From Cocos nucifera (lineage: Eukaryota > Streptophyta > Magnoliopsida > Arecales > Arecaceae): DNA of 64,000 bases. This document shows, piece by piece, positions 31,840-44,310 of this stretch (within the stretch, counting starts at the first letter, position 1; each line of letters begins with the position of its first letter). The notes under the pieces were generated by a model. The model did no database searches and had not been told where the DNA came from. It saw only the letters and a list, made by a program, of their open reading frames with translations. The position numbers were made by a program, and so were the translations under genes. The stretch lies in NCBI GenBank assembly GCA_006176705.1, contig QRFJ01002117.1:62001-126000 (forward strand), given 5' to 3'.

Positions 31840-33526
31840 AGAACCAGAACACATAACTCCTATCCGTAGGTCTAAAAGAGTACAACATACACCTATGAGG
31901 TACGGGTTCATTATTGAGAATAATAAAGCCCAAGTCATTGAGAATGATGAACTTCTAACCTATACGGAAGTAGTCAAAAGTAAGGACTCTGACAAATGGC
32001 TGGTTGCCATGCAATCCAAAATGGAATCCATGCACACCAACAAAGTATGGACTTTGGTGGATACACCAGAGGATATAAATCCTATTGGATGCAAATAGAT
32101 TTTTAAGAAAAAGATTGGAGCAGATGGTCAAATTGAAACCTATAAGGCCAGATTGGTGTAAAAGGATTTTAGGCAAAAATAGGGGATTGATTATAATAAA
32201 ACATTTTCACCTATTGCCATGCTCAAATTTATTCAAATTATGCTTGCCATAGCAGCATACCACGACTATAAAATATGGCAAATAGATGTAAAGACTGCCT
32301 TCCTTAATGGTTTCCTTGAGGAGGAGGTCTATATGTCACAACCAAAGGGATTTGGGTCAAATAAGAGATCAAATCAGGTATGCAAGCTTAAGAGATCCAT
32401 TTATGGATTAAAGCAAGCATCAAGGAGTTGGAACATCCATTTTGATGTAATGGTAAAAGAGTTTGGTTTTATCAAGAATGTGGATGAACCATGTGCGTAC
32501 AAGAAAACTAGTGGAAGAATCATAGTCTTCTTGGTTCTATATGTAGATGACATACTTCTCATTAGGAATGATATCCTAATGTTACAATCAATCAAATTAT
32601 GGCTATCAAATAAGTTTTCTATGAAAGATTTGGAAGAAGCATCCTATATACTAGGAATAAAAATCTATAAAGATAGATCTAAGAGGATACTAGGCTTGTC
32701 CCAATCTAGGTACATTGACTTAATACTGAAATGATTCAGTATGGATGGGAGTAAAAAAGGTTACTTACCCATGAGTCAAGGCATCCATCTCTCTAAAATG
32801 ATGTCTCCAAAGACACCTGAAGAGAGAAATAGAATGAGTTCTATTCCTTATGCTTCGGCTGTTGGATCAGTAATGTATGCCATGTTATGTACAAGGCCTG
32901 ATGTTGCTTATGCTTTAGGCATTGCAAGTAGAATTCAAGCTGATCTAGGAGAGGATCATTGGAAAGCTGTGAAAAATATTCTTAAGTACTTGAGAAGGAC
33001 TAAAGATATTTTTCTAGTATATGGTGGTTCTGATCTTAAACTAGAAGTATATTCTGACTCTAGTTTTCAATCAAACCCAGGTGATAGCAAATCTATTTTA
33101 GGATATGTCTTTACTCCGAACGGTGGAGCAGTGAGTTGGAAGAATACTAAGCAGTCAACTATAGCTAACTCAATCATTGAAGAAGAATATATAGCTGTAA
33201 GTGAAGCCACCAAGAAAGCTATCTAAATGAAGAAGTTCATCACTGAATTAGGTGTCATTCCTAAAATTAAGAATCCAGTACCACTTTACTGTGATAATAC
33301 TGGAGCTATTGCTCAAGCAAAGCAACCAAGGTCTCATCATAAATCCAAACACATTCTGAGACGCTTCTATCTCATTTGTGAAATTATTGAAAGATAAGAT
33401 GTAGTTATAGAACGAGTTGACATAAAGAACAACATAGCAGACCCATTTACTAAGGCTTTACCACTGCAATTGTTTGATCGTCACCTTGATTGTATGGGAT
33501 TAAAATTTAAGGGCGATTGGCTTTAA
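31840..33526 (+). pseudogene. C2 reverse transcriptase and RNase H remnant
   Basis: Frame pieces 31895-32098, 32219-32734 and 32741-33226 lie in one domain order. The reverse transcriptase shows WQIDVKTAFLNG (first Asp kept), SIYGLKQASRSWN and LYVDDILLIRND (Asp pair kept). RNase H has YSDSSF (Asp), IIEEEYIAVSEATKKA (Glu) and LYCDNTGAIAQAK (Asp), then the tail KGDWL ending at 33526. Stops at 32096 (TAG for Trp), 32158, 32180, 32731 and 33224 break the frame, yet the catalytic residues persist. This enzyme pair would make the cDNA in the particle. The 3' end lies just before the polypurine tract. Confidence 0.88.
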
Positions 33527-33527
33527 T

Positions 33528-33540
33528 ACAAGTGGGTGAT
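33528..33540 (+). promoter_or_regulatory. Polypurine tract of C2
   Basis: ACAAGTGGGTGAT directly before the LTR start; the related element E has CAAGTGGGAGTT in the same place. Confidence 0.7.
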
Positions 33541-35991
33541 TGAAAGGAATATGCCCTTAAGCCAATCTATTTTTGGGCCGTTCTTTGTCATCCAAACTCA
33601 TGTAATGACATTTTTAAATAAATAAAGGCATTATTTCATCATATGCAGTATCTTATTATTTATTTAAGATTATGATGAACCCCATAAATTAAGACTATGG
33701 TTTTAGGATTATGATGAGATCATACCAGTGAGATCTAAAATCTTAAAACCCTAATTTAAACATTCCTGATCTATGGAACATTGAGTTGGAGATCAATATT
33801 TTCGATAAGACTAGCACATCTTTTGTATGCTTAATTAAGAGGGTGATTGATCTCACAATCACTTGTGTATGATACTAATACAAAGATGTGGGTGCTCATT
33901 AGAGAATGAGTTCACTAAATTGATCCAAGTTGAGAATATCCAATGGAGTCTTATCTATATATTAATAGATGGTTCTCATAGTGGAATTGTACATATAATC
34001 CTTTGACCTGAAACTACCATGGAATCTTATATATATGAATTCATATTTTGGTTCATACTCGTTCATGACTCAGTCATGTACGGGATGATCTGGATATGGT
34101 AGATTATATATGAAGGTTGTGAGTAGGTTAACATGGAATCGATCACTCCTGGTAAGAGGAAATAGCATCCTACCTACTTCAAACAAATGATGATTCAGGA
34201 AGACTTTGATCAAAGCATGATGAAAATTAGAAATGGTTTCTAATGTTTCATTAAATAAATCATCATCATAAGATTGAAAGAGAAATGAATATGATATTGG
34301 GATTGACATATTTCCATACCCAGAGTTATATTTAGGATGCAGGGAGATCGAAGAATCTAGTTGCATGGTAATTTTCACTAAATGATATTTTTGGTATTTT
34401 TATCAAAATTCCATATCTTTTAGGTAGACATGATACGTTGCTAGACATCAATCTTGTCTTGTGGGTTCGATCGAATTAAAAAGTTTAATTTGATCATTAA
34501 TTAGAAAGTATTCTAATTGGTCAAAATCGAGTTAGCTAGTTTTGACCTAAATCGGTTTGGTTGAGTTATAACCAAATTAGGTCAAATCACACCCAAATCC
34601 ACTGCTGACTAAATATGGAACCCAATGAATCACACATAAAGGGAATTCATCAAGGGACTAATCAGATTAGATCATGTTTGCAAGTTGAACATGCTAGCAC
34701 ATGTTGCAAACCCTAGCACCTAGATTCGAATCGAGTTTCGATTTGGGCTAATTTTGATTCAAATTGAGTCAAATCAGATTTGGTCTTGAATTGGTTGAAG
34801 CCTAGATTTATTAACCTAATTTTGGGCATCACTTACCTTAGTCCAATGTGCTAGAGACTCTCTGTCTTATGCATGGAAAAATATTTTATGCGTTAGGGAC
34901 TTCTTAATGCACAGTTGGTTGGCACCAACCTCCTTTGACTTTTCCACCATTTATTTTACGTAAGTTTTGTTACAAAATATTCAGATCTAAGAAGGGGCAT
35001 AGAAGAGTCCTTCTGCAAGTGAAATCCCTTCATAGATAATCTGAAGTTTGGATAAAATAAGGAGGACTCCTTGCCACCCACTCTACCTTGGTGCCCCTTG
35101 GACGAAGTCAAAACCCATGGGGTTTTGACTTTTCCACTCTTATCTCCATGCCTCCCCTCATATGTGGCGTCCCCATTAAGGGCCATTAGATGGCCATCTA
35201 ATCTGATCAAGCCCTTGAATTATGGTGCCATATACTTATGCATCGCGACTCTTCGTAGAAAAAACTATGTAGAATTAGTCCGAAGAGTCCTTCTATTTTA
35301 AGGCACCTCTTGGACTAAGTCTATGTAATTTTAAATGGTGCAAAATTTAGATGGATGTGAGATATGATGATAGGGTGTGAGATGTTGATGTGGGAAGGGC
35401 ATGAAAAATTAAGATGGCACCCCTACGTACATTATAAATAGGGGTGCACACCAAGAGTCCGGAGAGAGTAAAAAATTATCTTTCTTTCTTACACATGTTT
35501 TCTATTATCCAATTTTTTTTCCTTCTCTTGTCTAGACCTTGTCCTTATAAGGATAAGAAGTCATTGTAAGATAAAGAGATTAGGTAGAAAAAATTAAGAA
35601 GATAAGAAAAAAGAAAGAGAGATAAGGAGAGGCAAGGAAAGTGACATAAAGGCTAAGGAAGGTCTTGCCCATTTAATTAAAGTTTTTATTATTAAAATTT
35701 TAATTATACAAATCAGAGGTACTGGTGTCTTGATCAGGTCTCTATGTGGATCAACATTGGAGGGTGAACACATGGGCACCTGGTGGAACCCCTGACGGAC
35801 TACTGCCGGCAATTAGGGACAATTTATGGTTAAGCGATAAGAGGTATATTCTAATACTTTCTTTTATATTATAAATGCATGTTATATGATTTTATTGCTA
35901 ATAAGGTGGTCCTAGGGTTCGATTTTGGTTTGTATAATTTCATACTTTTGCTTTGAAATCCATGCTTCCGTCCTATACACCATTCCTATCA
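33541..35991 (+). repeat. C2 3' LTR
   Basis: Begins TGAAAGGAATATGCCC, ends CATTCCTATCA. Same organisation as the 5' LTR, including TATAAATA at 35433-35440. Differences are mostly single transitions. Confidence 0.9.
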
Positions 35992-37261
35992 TTAGCAATT
36001 CAATTTCTAATCGATCCAACTGCAATACTTGCACTAGGTCAAACATCAATCATATTGATTGTTTGACCTAAGAATGATTCTAAATCATTGATCAACCATC
36101 TGATCGGATCAAGATCTTTTATATTTATGACCTCATAGGTTCAAACCTAAGTTAGTAGTACAAAAATAAATTTCTATACCAATCAAAGTAACCATTTAGC
36201 AATCATATCTGATGGTCGGATAGGTCGATTGTGGAAAGCAACACTCTTAGAACCCATGTGAATATAGTTTTTGTATAATTCATCCCCTTGATCTTAATGC
36301 TCATAGGATCACTTAGAGTTTAACTATCAACCCTTATTAGGTCATCCACATTATATTTTAAAATACCAAATCCATCTCATGGATTATCCTGGTCAAGATT
36401 TTATTAAATTGAAATACAGTAATGCATATTTTCCAAACCCATGAGTAGTCAATTCCATCTTGATCATAAATCAAATTCACAAGTACTTGACTATGCCCAA
36501 AAATCTTTCATCACTAAATTAAAAATTCAAATAGTCTAGTACCAAAGCACAGTGAGTTGCTTGTAGGCCACCGTGATGATCTCAGGTCTAAGGGCCACTT
36601 ATATCCATATCCCATCAGAGTAATTCTTGATAGCAGAATGCTCTGAAGTTGGTCACGTTCAATGATGATGTACCCTTATATCTCACCTGTATGTCTACTA
36701 GTATCTCCACACTCCTTGGTTAAGAGGACAACCAATCTATATGGTATATAACGATCTATACTTGATAAATGTTATCATCCTAATTAACAACGTATCATTT
36801 GATCATGAATAGTTTAAGGACTAATCAATAAATTCTCTCTTTATCGAAACTAAATAGTTCTAAGGACTTCATCACAATAAATAAAGTTTATTAGAAGATG
36901 TAGACTTTATGATGAAAAATCTAGATTTTTATTTTATTCAATAATAAATTATTGGGTAAATTACAAAAATCCTTCTAAGTTTAGGTGTAAATTATACTTG
37001 CACCCTAAAGTTTGAAAAATATACTGTCATATCATTGAGGTTTATTTTTAACCTACAAAATCCCCCCTCCACATGGATTAAAGTGTAGGTTAAAAATAAG
37101 CCTCAAGCATATAACGATATATTTATCAAACTTCTAGGTGTAAGTATAATTTATACCTAAACTCAGGGAGGGTTTTGTAATTTATCCTAAATTATTTACA
37201 AGTATAAAGTAGAACAATTATCAACAGGTTGATGATTGGCTTTGGGATACAATGTTCAACA
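35992..37261 (-). repeat. C1 3' LTR, proximal part
   Basis: Minus-strand LTR start TGTTGAACATTG at 37261, right after a polypurine tract (minus strand AAGTAGGAG). Resumes the sequence interrupted at 26044. It holds the MITE at 36954-37187. Confidence 0.75.
36954..37187. mobile_element. Mutator-type MITE with 9-bp target duplication
   Basis: A 234-bp element with inverted ends of about 50 bases: it starts GGGTAAATTACAAAA and ends with TTTTGTAATTTATCC. It is flanked by a perfect 9-bp direct repeat TAAATTATT (36945-36953 and 37188-37196). Nine-base target duplications and long inverted ends are features of Mutator-like elements. It has no coding capacity and would need a transposase in trans. 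It lies in the LTR of C1. Confidence 0.88.
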
Positions 37262-37269
37262 ACTCCTAC

Positions 37270-38680
37270 TTATCCTAAAGTCACTTGATACAGTATTTAA
37301 TACCTATCTTCGACTTATGGTTATCGAACTCCTTTACCGTCAGGGCTTTAGTTAAGGGATCGACCAGGTTCTCCTTTTCATCGATCTTTTGAAATTTGAC
37401 GTCACCTGGATTCACGATCTCCTGGATCAGGTGGTAGCGGCACAATATGTTTTTCATTTGCTGGTGTGCTTTGTCTAAGCAATGGCACCAATGCTGTCAT
37501 AGTAAAGCAAGACCAGACCATCAAGGAAGGGTGCCACTCCAAGCTAGATAATGAACTTTCTTAGCCACATAGCTTTCTTCGCCACATTTGATGCTATAAT
37601 GTACTCTACCTCGCATATAGAGTCTGTCATAATATGCTGCTTGGAACTCTTCTAGTAGATGGCTCCATCATTTAAGATAAAAATATAACCCAACACGCTT
37701 TGTTGTCATCATGGTCAAATTGAAAGCTAGAGCCGATAAATCCTACTAGTTTCAAATCTGACTCACTATAGATCAACCATTGGTTCTTAATATTTCTTAA
37801 ATACTTAAGGATGATTTTCACCATCTTTCAGTGGTTCTCTCTTAGATCAGATTGGTATCTGCTCACTACTCCTAGTGAGTATGCCATATTTGGTCTCGTA
37901 CATATCATGGCATACATGATAGATCACACTACTGAAGCATATGGAATTCTATTCATACTCTCTCTTTTCAAAAGTTGTCGAATAATTCTTCTTAAAGAGA
38001 GAAATTTCTTGGTCTATCAGAAGATAGTCCTTTCTAGAATTCTCTATGTTGAATCTCTTCAGCATGATTTCTATGTACATGGACTGAGATAACCCAAGCA
38101 TCCTCTTAGATCTATCCCTATAGATCTTCATCCCAGGGATGTAGGATGTTTCACTCAAGTCCTTCATGGAGAACTAAAATGACAACCATACTTTTTTTTC
38201 TTGTAGTGTAGGGATGTCATTTTTGATTAAGAGAATGTCATCTACATGCAAAGCAAGGAATACCACCATTGGACCATTTGCCCACTTATAAATGTACAGC
38301 TCTTCTCCATTCTTAGCGAAGCCATATGTTTGATCATCTTATCAAAATGCATGTTCCAAGTTTGAGATGCTTGCTTCAATTCATAAATGGATCTTTAAAG
38401 CTTGCACACCTTGGACTCATCTATGGATGTGAATCCCTCAGATTGTATTATATATACCTCTTCTGTCAGCTCTCCATTCAGGAAAGCTATTTTCATATCC
38501 ATCTGCCAGAGCTTATAGTCCAAGTGGGTAGCTATCACAGGCATTATCCGAATGGATTTGAGCATTATCATAAGAAAGAATGTCTTGTCATAGTCAATAT
38601 CATAATGTCGACGATACCCCTTGTTAACCAAATGGGCTTTATAGGTCTCCACCTTTTTGTCTATGCCCCTCTTTCACTTG
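37270..38680 (-). pseudogene. C1 reverse transcriptase and RNase H remnant
   Basis: On the minus strand, 38652-38395 encodes the N-terminal part of reverse transcriptase with LWQMDMKIAFLNGEL (first catalytic Asp kept). Around 38250 comes FLALHVDDILLI, where Tyr of YVDD is His. 38167-37949 gives SMKDLSETSYIPGMKIY, then YIEIMLKRF. RNase H follows in broken frames: EVEYIIASNVAKKAMW near 37620-37560 retains the active-site Glu. Many stops and frameshifts separate the blocks. The domain order, and the polypurine tract and LTR directly downstream, fit a Copia element read right to left. Open frames on the plus strand here (37811-38092, 38326-38823) are shadows. Confidence 0.82.
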
Positions 38681-40160
38681 AAGATCCATTACATTCAATG
38701 GGTTTAACCGCTTCGAGTGGATCAACCAATGTCAACATATTATTGACCTTTATGGACTCCATCTCGAATTTCAGAGCCTTAAGCTATTTTTCGAAATTAG
38801 GTCTCTGCATTGCATCCATATAGGTGATCGAATCCTCATCATTCTCATCATGTTCGATGGGATCACCATCTCGAACTAAGAAATCATAGTATCTATCTAA
38901 CTAATGCAGTACTATACCAGATTGCTTTAATAGTGTAGGTATACTAGGCTTTAGATTTGATCTGATTAAATCAGGTTCAAGTTCAGCTACAGGTATCAGC
39001 TTCTTTATCTGTTGAACTTTCTTAAGTTCAACTTTAGAGGCAATAGTTCCTTCAAAGAACTCATTTTCTAAAAAAATTGCCTTAAGGCTGATGAACACTT
39101 TTTGTTCATCAGCACGGTAGAAAATATACCTTTTAGTTTCTTTGGGATACCCTATGAATGTGCACTTATCAAACTTAGGTCCAAGTTTATCTGTGAATAA
39201 TCATTTGATGTAAGCCAGCACCCCCAGATCCTAAGATGTGAAAGTACTGGCTTATCTTCTGTCCATATCTCATATGAAGTTTTAATTATAGATCTACTTG
39301 GAACCCTATTTAATAGATAACAAGTTGATTTGAGTGCATATCCCTAGAAGGATATCAACAAGCTGGCAAAATCCATCATGGATCGAACCATGTCTAATAG
39401 AGTCCGATTTCTCCATTCGAACACACCATTTATATTGTGGTGTCTTTGAAGGAGTCCACTGAAAGAGAATCTCATTCTCTCCTAGATATGTGAGAAACTC
39501 ACTAGAAAGATATTCACCTCCTTGGTCAGATTGAAGAGTTTTAATATTCTTTTCAATTTATTTTTCTACTTTATTTTAGAATCATTTGAATATTTTAAAT
39601 CAATCCGACTTGTATTTCATCAGATAGACATATTCATACCTAGATAGATATCTATGAAAGTGATGAAGTAGAAATATCCATCTCTAGCACTTGTGCTCAT
39701 AGGCCCATATACATTAGTATGTACTAGATCTAAGAGCTCAGTGGCTATCTCATCGTTTTTAGTAAAAGATGACTTAGTTTTTCAAAAAGACAAAACTCAT
39801 TAGTTGGAAGTGATGCACAATTACTGACTTCAAGGATTTTCTCTTGAGTCAACTTGTTTATCCTATTCTTATTAATATGACCTAGCCTATGGTGACATAA
39901 GCAGATATTAGACACATTATCTAATCTAGGGTGCTTGCTAGTAGAGTAAACTATATTAATAAGTTGTGATAATATATATGTTCAGATATTTAGAAAATAT
40001 AGTAATATCATTCAAAATGATATTACAAAATTTTTTTATTGAAATCTCATAATTATTTTTTGGCCAAAAGGCTTATAGAGATGATATTAAAAAAAAACAC
40101 TAAGACAAAAGTAACAATCACTAAGAACAATGATATAAGATCCAAATACATATTTTAAGA
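38681..40160 (-). pseudogene. C1 integrase remnant and integrase-RT linker
   Basis: Near 39900-39850 the minus strand reads HHRLGHINKNRINKL, the pre-integrase finger. The core follows in several frames: a segment matching the second-Asp region near 39540, and the FQWTPSKTPQYKWC-like segment near 39460-39400. 39098-38901 is the linker before reverse transcriptase. No frame exceeds 65 codons. Upstream gag and protease are absent; at about 40160 the sequence turns into an Athila-like LTR end. The exact breakpoint is uncertain by about 50 bases. Confidence 0.65.
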
Positions 40161-40220
40161 TTCTTAATACTAAAACTGGAAAAGGTCTTTGATTGCTTAT
40201 CATTAAAGCAATTAAATTTT

Positions 40221-40238
40221 TAATGTCGTTGCTCGAGA
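40221..40238 (+). promoter_or_regulatory. Decayed Athila primer-binding site of B
   Basis: TAATGTCGTTGCTCGAGA in the context AATTTTTAATGTCG...GATTGTA, aligning with TGGCGCCGTTGCCAGGGA at 4756 with several transitions. Confidence 0.6.
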
Positions 40239-41569
40239 TTGTAGCACAGTTGCTTCAATAAAAAATTAAAAAAATTCAAAAAATTCAAAAAATTAAAAAA
40301 ATTAATTTCTTATTTATTACTTTTATGTTTTATTACTTTATTTACTTTGCTCTTTATTTTAATTTATTATCTTATTTAATTTACTGCTGCTTTATTGCAT
40401 AGTTACTTTATATTACTTTATTAATTTATTTATTTTATATTTACTATTTTTCTAATTTTGTTTATCATATTTTTTTGCTAATTAATAATTTATTTTTATT
40501 ATTCATCAATTTAATTTAAATTACATATTATTTATGCTTTCTTTAAATTTCTACTTTATATTGCTTTTCATATATGGTTTATTTAATGTTGTCTAGCTAG
40601 ACTACTTTAAATGCATCGTTAAACATTATCTTATATAATTAATTTATTGCTCTTTATAATTTAGAATAAATTATTATCTTAAAAATTGATTTAATTTTGT
40701 TAGGGATACCTAGCTACTTTTTAATCCTAGCATAATTTATTTTCTAATTAGTTAGATTCTCTAAATTAGTTTAGATAAAACCTAATATAATTAATCTAAT
40801 TAATTTAATTAAAATTTATTTTTTATTTTTTAGCTTTAAATAACCCAATATAACAAGAAAATAGATACACCTCATAACACTTAATTAATATAAAGAAGGT
40901 AATTAAATCTTAAAATAATTTAACATGTTTGGATACCTTATTTTATTTGTATTGCATATTCATAATATACTCTAAGAGCATAACCCATTAAACAAGATAA
41001 GATGAAGATTTGATCATCCTTCCTTAGCCCATAAACCATCACCCTTTATATTACATTGACCTAGACCTTAACTTAAAATAAATCAGACGTTCGCCCCTAA
41101 GGATAATCGAGCTCATTAGGATAAGGAATCCTAAGAGTTGGAATGGGTTAGTGTTAGTCAGTTCGACTGGTGTCTAGGCAAGTGATTTAGAAACTGCATC
41201 TCAAAGAAAGGTGGTTACTTAACTGATTTCGTTAGCTTACTTGATCAAGATAATTAGTGTCTAAGGAAAGCAACAGGGAGACTTTCATCAATCTTATACT
41301 TATCTGGCTAGTTGAGTGGCTGATTTTTTACCTGGAGGGGCTTGAAGGTGACTTTGGCAGTTAGGTACTGTGTAGATTTAGGTAAACCCTAGGATAGAGA
41401 GTCCATGCTTGCTTAACTTGCTTGCTATTATAACTCAAACCTTAATTAAAACACTCTCATCTATTATCCTTAGATCTAGGATCCTTTAGACTCTTATCTT
41501 TAGAATTCTCTCTTCTCATCTCTCTTCTTATTCTTTAAAATAAAATAAAATATAATAAATAATAATCTA
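40239..41569 (+). other. B leader and lost gag N-terminus
   Basis: The first 700 bases are extremely AT-rich without open frames. 41150-41330 holds the module that resembles the C2 leader (GTGTCTAAGGAAAGCAAC, CTTATCTGGC). No capsid block such as that in family A can be recognised, so most of gag appears to be missing or decayed. Confidence 0.6.
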
Positions 41570-42870
41570 AGATGGATTTCTACGCTAAGTTATCTAATAG
41601 AATGGATCTATCTTTTCTTCCTGCATAATAAATTTGTGCAATTTGTTCAAGCCCCACCCACTATGCAAGTGAATGCCCACACTGATTTTCTAAGTATATA
41701 TGAGTAAGTTTATCAAGACAAATCCAAATAGCCTACAGATCAGAAAATAATCTATATTTTAATACTTACAATCTAAGCTAAGGGGCTCAACCAAATTTTT
41801 CATGACAATCACAATCAGTGATTACCCCAGTGCCACAAGGATCCATATTCATGGATGCACATTATGATATATCCAATCCACATTATCAATCTTCTCCAAA
41901 TAATAATGAATCAACTACTGAAGAGAGGATTCAGCAAGCATTAAACAAGTTAAGCTTAATAATCAGACCTTACAACAAATCTTTCACTCATGTATGCAAA
42001 ACTTTAAAGAACTAGAGAAACAAGTGCTTGCATTCAAATAGCAGAAGGAAAGAGAGTTGCCCAATCAGCCCGAGAGTGATCTTGATGGACCATACATGGT
42101 TAAAAATTTTAATGTCCTAGAAGCTTTTTTTGAATAATTAATTAAAATTTTTGGAAATATTATGATCATAGAACAACCTTATACAACTAAAAAGATCCTC
42201 TTAGATCATATTACTAAGGCAGCAAAGTATACGAAAGAATCAGAAATGTGGGACAAATCAATTCCATCACCTTACTTATATATGGATCCATCCCAAAGTG
42301 CCCTAGAATCATCCAATCCTTTTAATAGGGATGGACAAGTTGATGAGATGATGGAATCAATAGAGACTTTCCAAGAGCCACAAGTGAATAATACACTAGA
42401 GGAAGCTTCACCCATAATTCTTTTCCAAAATTCATTAAATCCCTATTTAGCTCACTATGAGGTGGATAATTTTGATGATGATGGGTACAATATTGAAGTA
42501 AATAACCAAATAGATACATCCTATCCTAAAACCATCCCATATTGGATTGAAAAACATAGAGCCACCACCTAACCCACCAATAGCTCTTTTATTAGAACCA
42601 CCAATTGATCTAGAATTGAAACCACTTCCTAACGAATCTATAGACATACTACTAATGATACATAACCAGGAAGATCAACTTATAGGTGTTCTAATAGCAT
42701 ACAAAGAAGCTGTTGGATGGGATATTACTGATATGAGAGATAACGATTTTATGAATGATTTTTTTATATTCGGCACTACTTTTGAGGATAGCCTCTAAAA
42801 TTTATCTATAATATTAAAATGATGTATGGAGGTAGACTTAAAATTAATTTTAAAAAAATGCCATACCTTG
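41570..42870 (+). pseudogene. B gag-pol remnant with deleted protease and RT core
   Basis: 41632-41682 encodes ICAICSSPTHYASECPH, a complete CX2CX4HX4C knuckle of Athila-type Gag. Then 41818-42015 and 42162-42572 encode acidic linker sequence ending PKTIPYWIEKHR. 42547-42798 reads PPIDLELKPLPNESID, the segment just before Athila RT, then KEAVGWDITDM, the RT N-terminus. It jumps directly to DFMNDFFIFGTTFEDSL, the YMDDF catalytic region (here FMNDF, one Asp lost). About 100 residues of the RT core are deleted. No protease DLGAS motif is visible. The frame stops at 42798 and homology fades by 42870. RNase H and integrase are not recognisable. Confidence 0.72.
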
Positions 42871-44310
42871 GATCAGGAAGAGTTGATGCCTAGATATATC
42901 AGACATGAAAAGGGGATTATGGTAGATCAGATTATAATTAAAGAAATTTCTAAACCAGCACTCCCAATTTTGGTCCATCAAACATAATTTCTTCATAATT
43001 ATCATAAAAATTATAGAATTTGATATAGCATGCTTGCTCTAAATACTCTATTAAATAGGGCTATGCTTAACCATCGAAAAGTATTCCATGAATATTTTAC
43101 TGCCATGATGACAAGGCCTCCTGATTAGCCTTATTTTTTTGGAACTTTAAAGGATGCACTAAAATTGATAATACCTAAAACTCCTTCTTAGGGTCCGATT
43201 GAAGACATTAAACATAGAACTTACTAGAAGGCAACCCAGGTTTTTGCCTTTAACTTTTTTAGTTGTTTTTAATTTACCTTTCTTTCAGGATTAAGTTGGA
43301 GGGAGAACTACAAATCCATGCTGAACGAAGAATAATTAAAACCCAGATCGAGCCAAGAATATACTAAATTAGGTGAACTCTTTTCTTGTTATCTTCTTGT
43401 CATTTATCTTACCCTATTTTCTTTCCTCCATTAAGGATAATGAAAAATAAGTTAGAGGAAAAGGCTAAATAAAAACTTTTAAGTCCTCAAGTATGATAAT
43501 AATTAATCTTATGTACCTAATTTGATGTTGATTTAAAATTTTTCAAGCATTTTAATCGATGATTGATTAATGATTTAGAGAAATTTTTGAAATACTAAGG
43601 ACCAAATTATTAAGAAAACTAATAAATAGTTAAGTCTAGAATAGAATAAATTTTTGAGTAAATCTAAAACCTTATTCCAGTCTATATTCAATAAATAATC
43701 TACTTTACATGGATATCAGTGAAAAAAATTATTATTAAAAAATAATAAAAAAATAAAAAAATAAAGAGCAAATTCTAAATATTGGTCTCCCATCGAGTAA
43801 CTAGATCTTATTGGCTAAGTAAGCAAAGTTATTCGTGTCAAAAAGTGGGCAATATGAAAATGCTTGCTATATAGTTAGTTTTAACCTATAGCCTATTTGA
43901 CTCAAGTTAGTAAGTCCGAGGGGTATTCCACACCTAATGCCCTAAAGCCAACTGATTTGGGAGTCATTGATCCTAAGCTTGCTACAAGGATCAGATAGAA
44001 AGCTTAAGAGATTAAAATATTGCACTAGCTTAAAAAAAAAGAAAAAGTCTAGTCCATACTAAAGATAGAGAATTTAAAGAATAAAGGTGGAGAATTGGTC
44101 AAAGAAAAGCTCCAAAATTTTATGTTCTTTACTTAACCACTACTTGGGAAGGAATTAATAATCCAATGATATATTTCTTAAATCTCTAACTAGATATTAA
44201 CTAACTTTAGGATGACCTGAAGAAACTTTTACATCTTATCAAGTTGGCACATATCTCTAATTTTTTTTCTCTTTTTACTTGGGAATGAGTAAAACTCAAG
44301 TTGGAAGATG
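42871..44310 (+). other. B 3' region, spacer and polypurine tract
   Basis: Decayed sequence with GAAGGCAACCCAGG near 43229-43242, typical of the spacer after Athila pol. A block at 43790-43990 recurs at 46240-46440 and, inverted, at 63480-63690. It ends ACTCAAGTTGGAAGATG before the LTR. No open frame of interest. Confidence 0.65.

Larger units (their letters stand above)
26045..35991 (+). mobile_element. Complete Tork/Angela-like Copia element C2
   Basis: A full-length insertion of 9947 bases: 5' LTR 26045-28490, primer-binding site 28492, long leader, gag, protease, integrase, RT, RNase H, polypurine tract 33528, 3' LTR 33541-35991. The flanks TTAGC at 26040-26044 and 35992-35996 are a perfect 5-bp target duplication. 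The LTRs are nearly equal in length (2446 and 2451) and differ mainly by transitions. Copia order and the motifs put it in the Tork/Angela group; the subclade is less certain. Frames carry many stops, so it is not autonomous. Confidence 0.92.
24574..40160 (-). mobile_element. Tork/Angela-like Copia element C1, interrupted twice, 5'-truncated
   Basis: Minus-strand order: broken integrase (about 40160-39100), RT (about 38680-37950), RNase H (37950-37270), polypurine tract, then the 3' LTR from 37261 down to 24574. The LTR is split by element C2 (26045-35991) and a MITE (36954-37187). Without these it is about 2.5 kb. Gag, protease and the 5' LTR are missing; near 40160 the sequence passes into an Athila-like element. 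C1 lies in the 3' LTR of F and is older than C2. Confidence 0.8.

Noticed and set aside
37811..38823. Plus-strand frames of 93 and 165 codons
   Set aside because: Complementary shadows of the minus-strand C1 reverse transcriptase.
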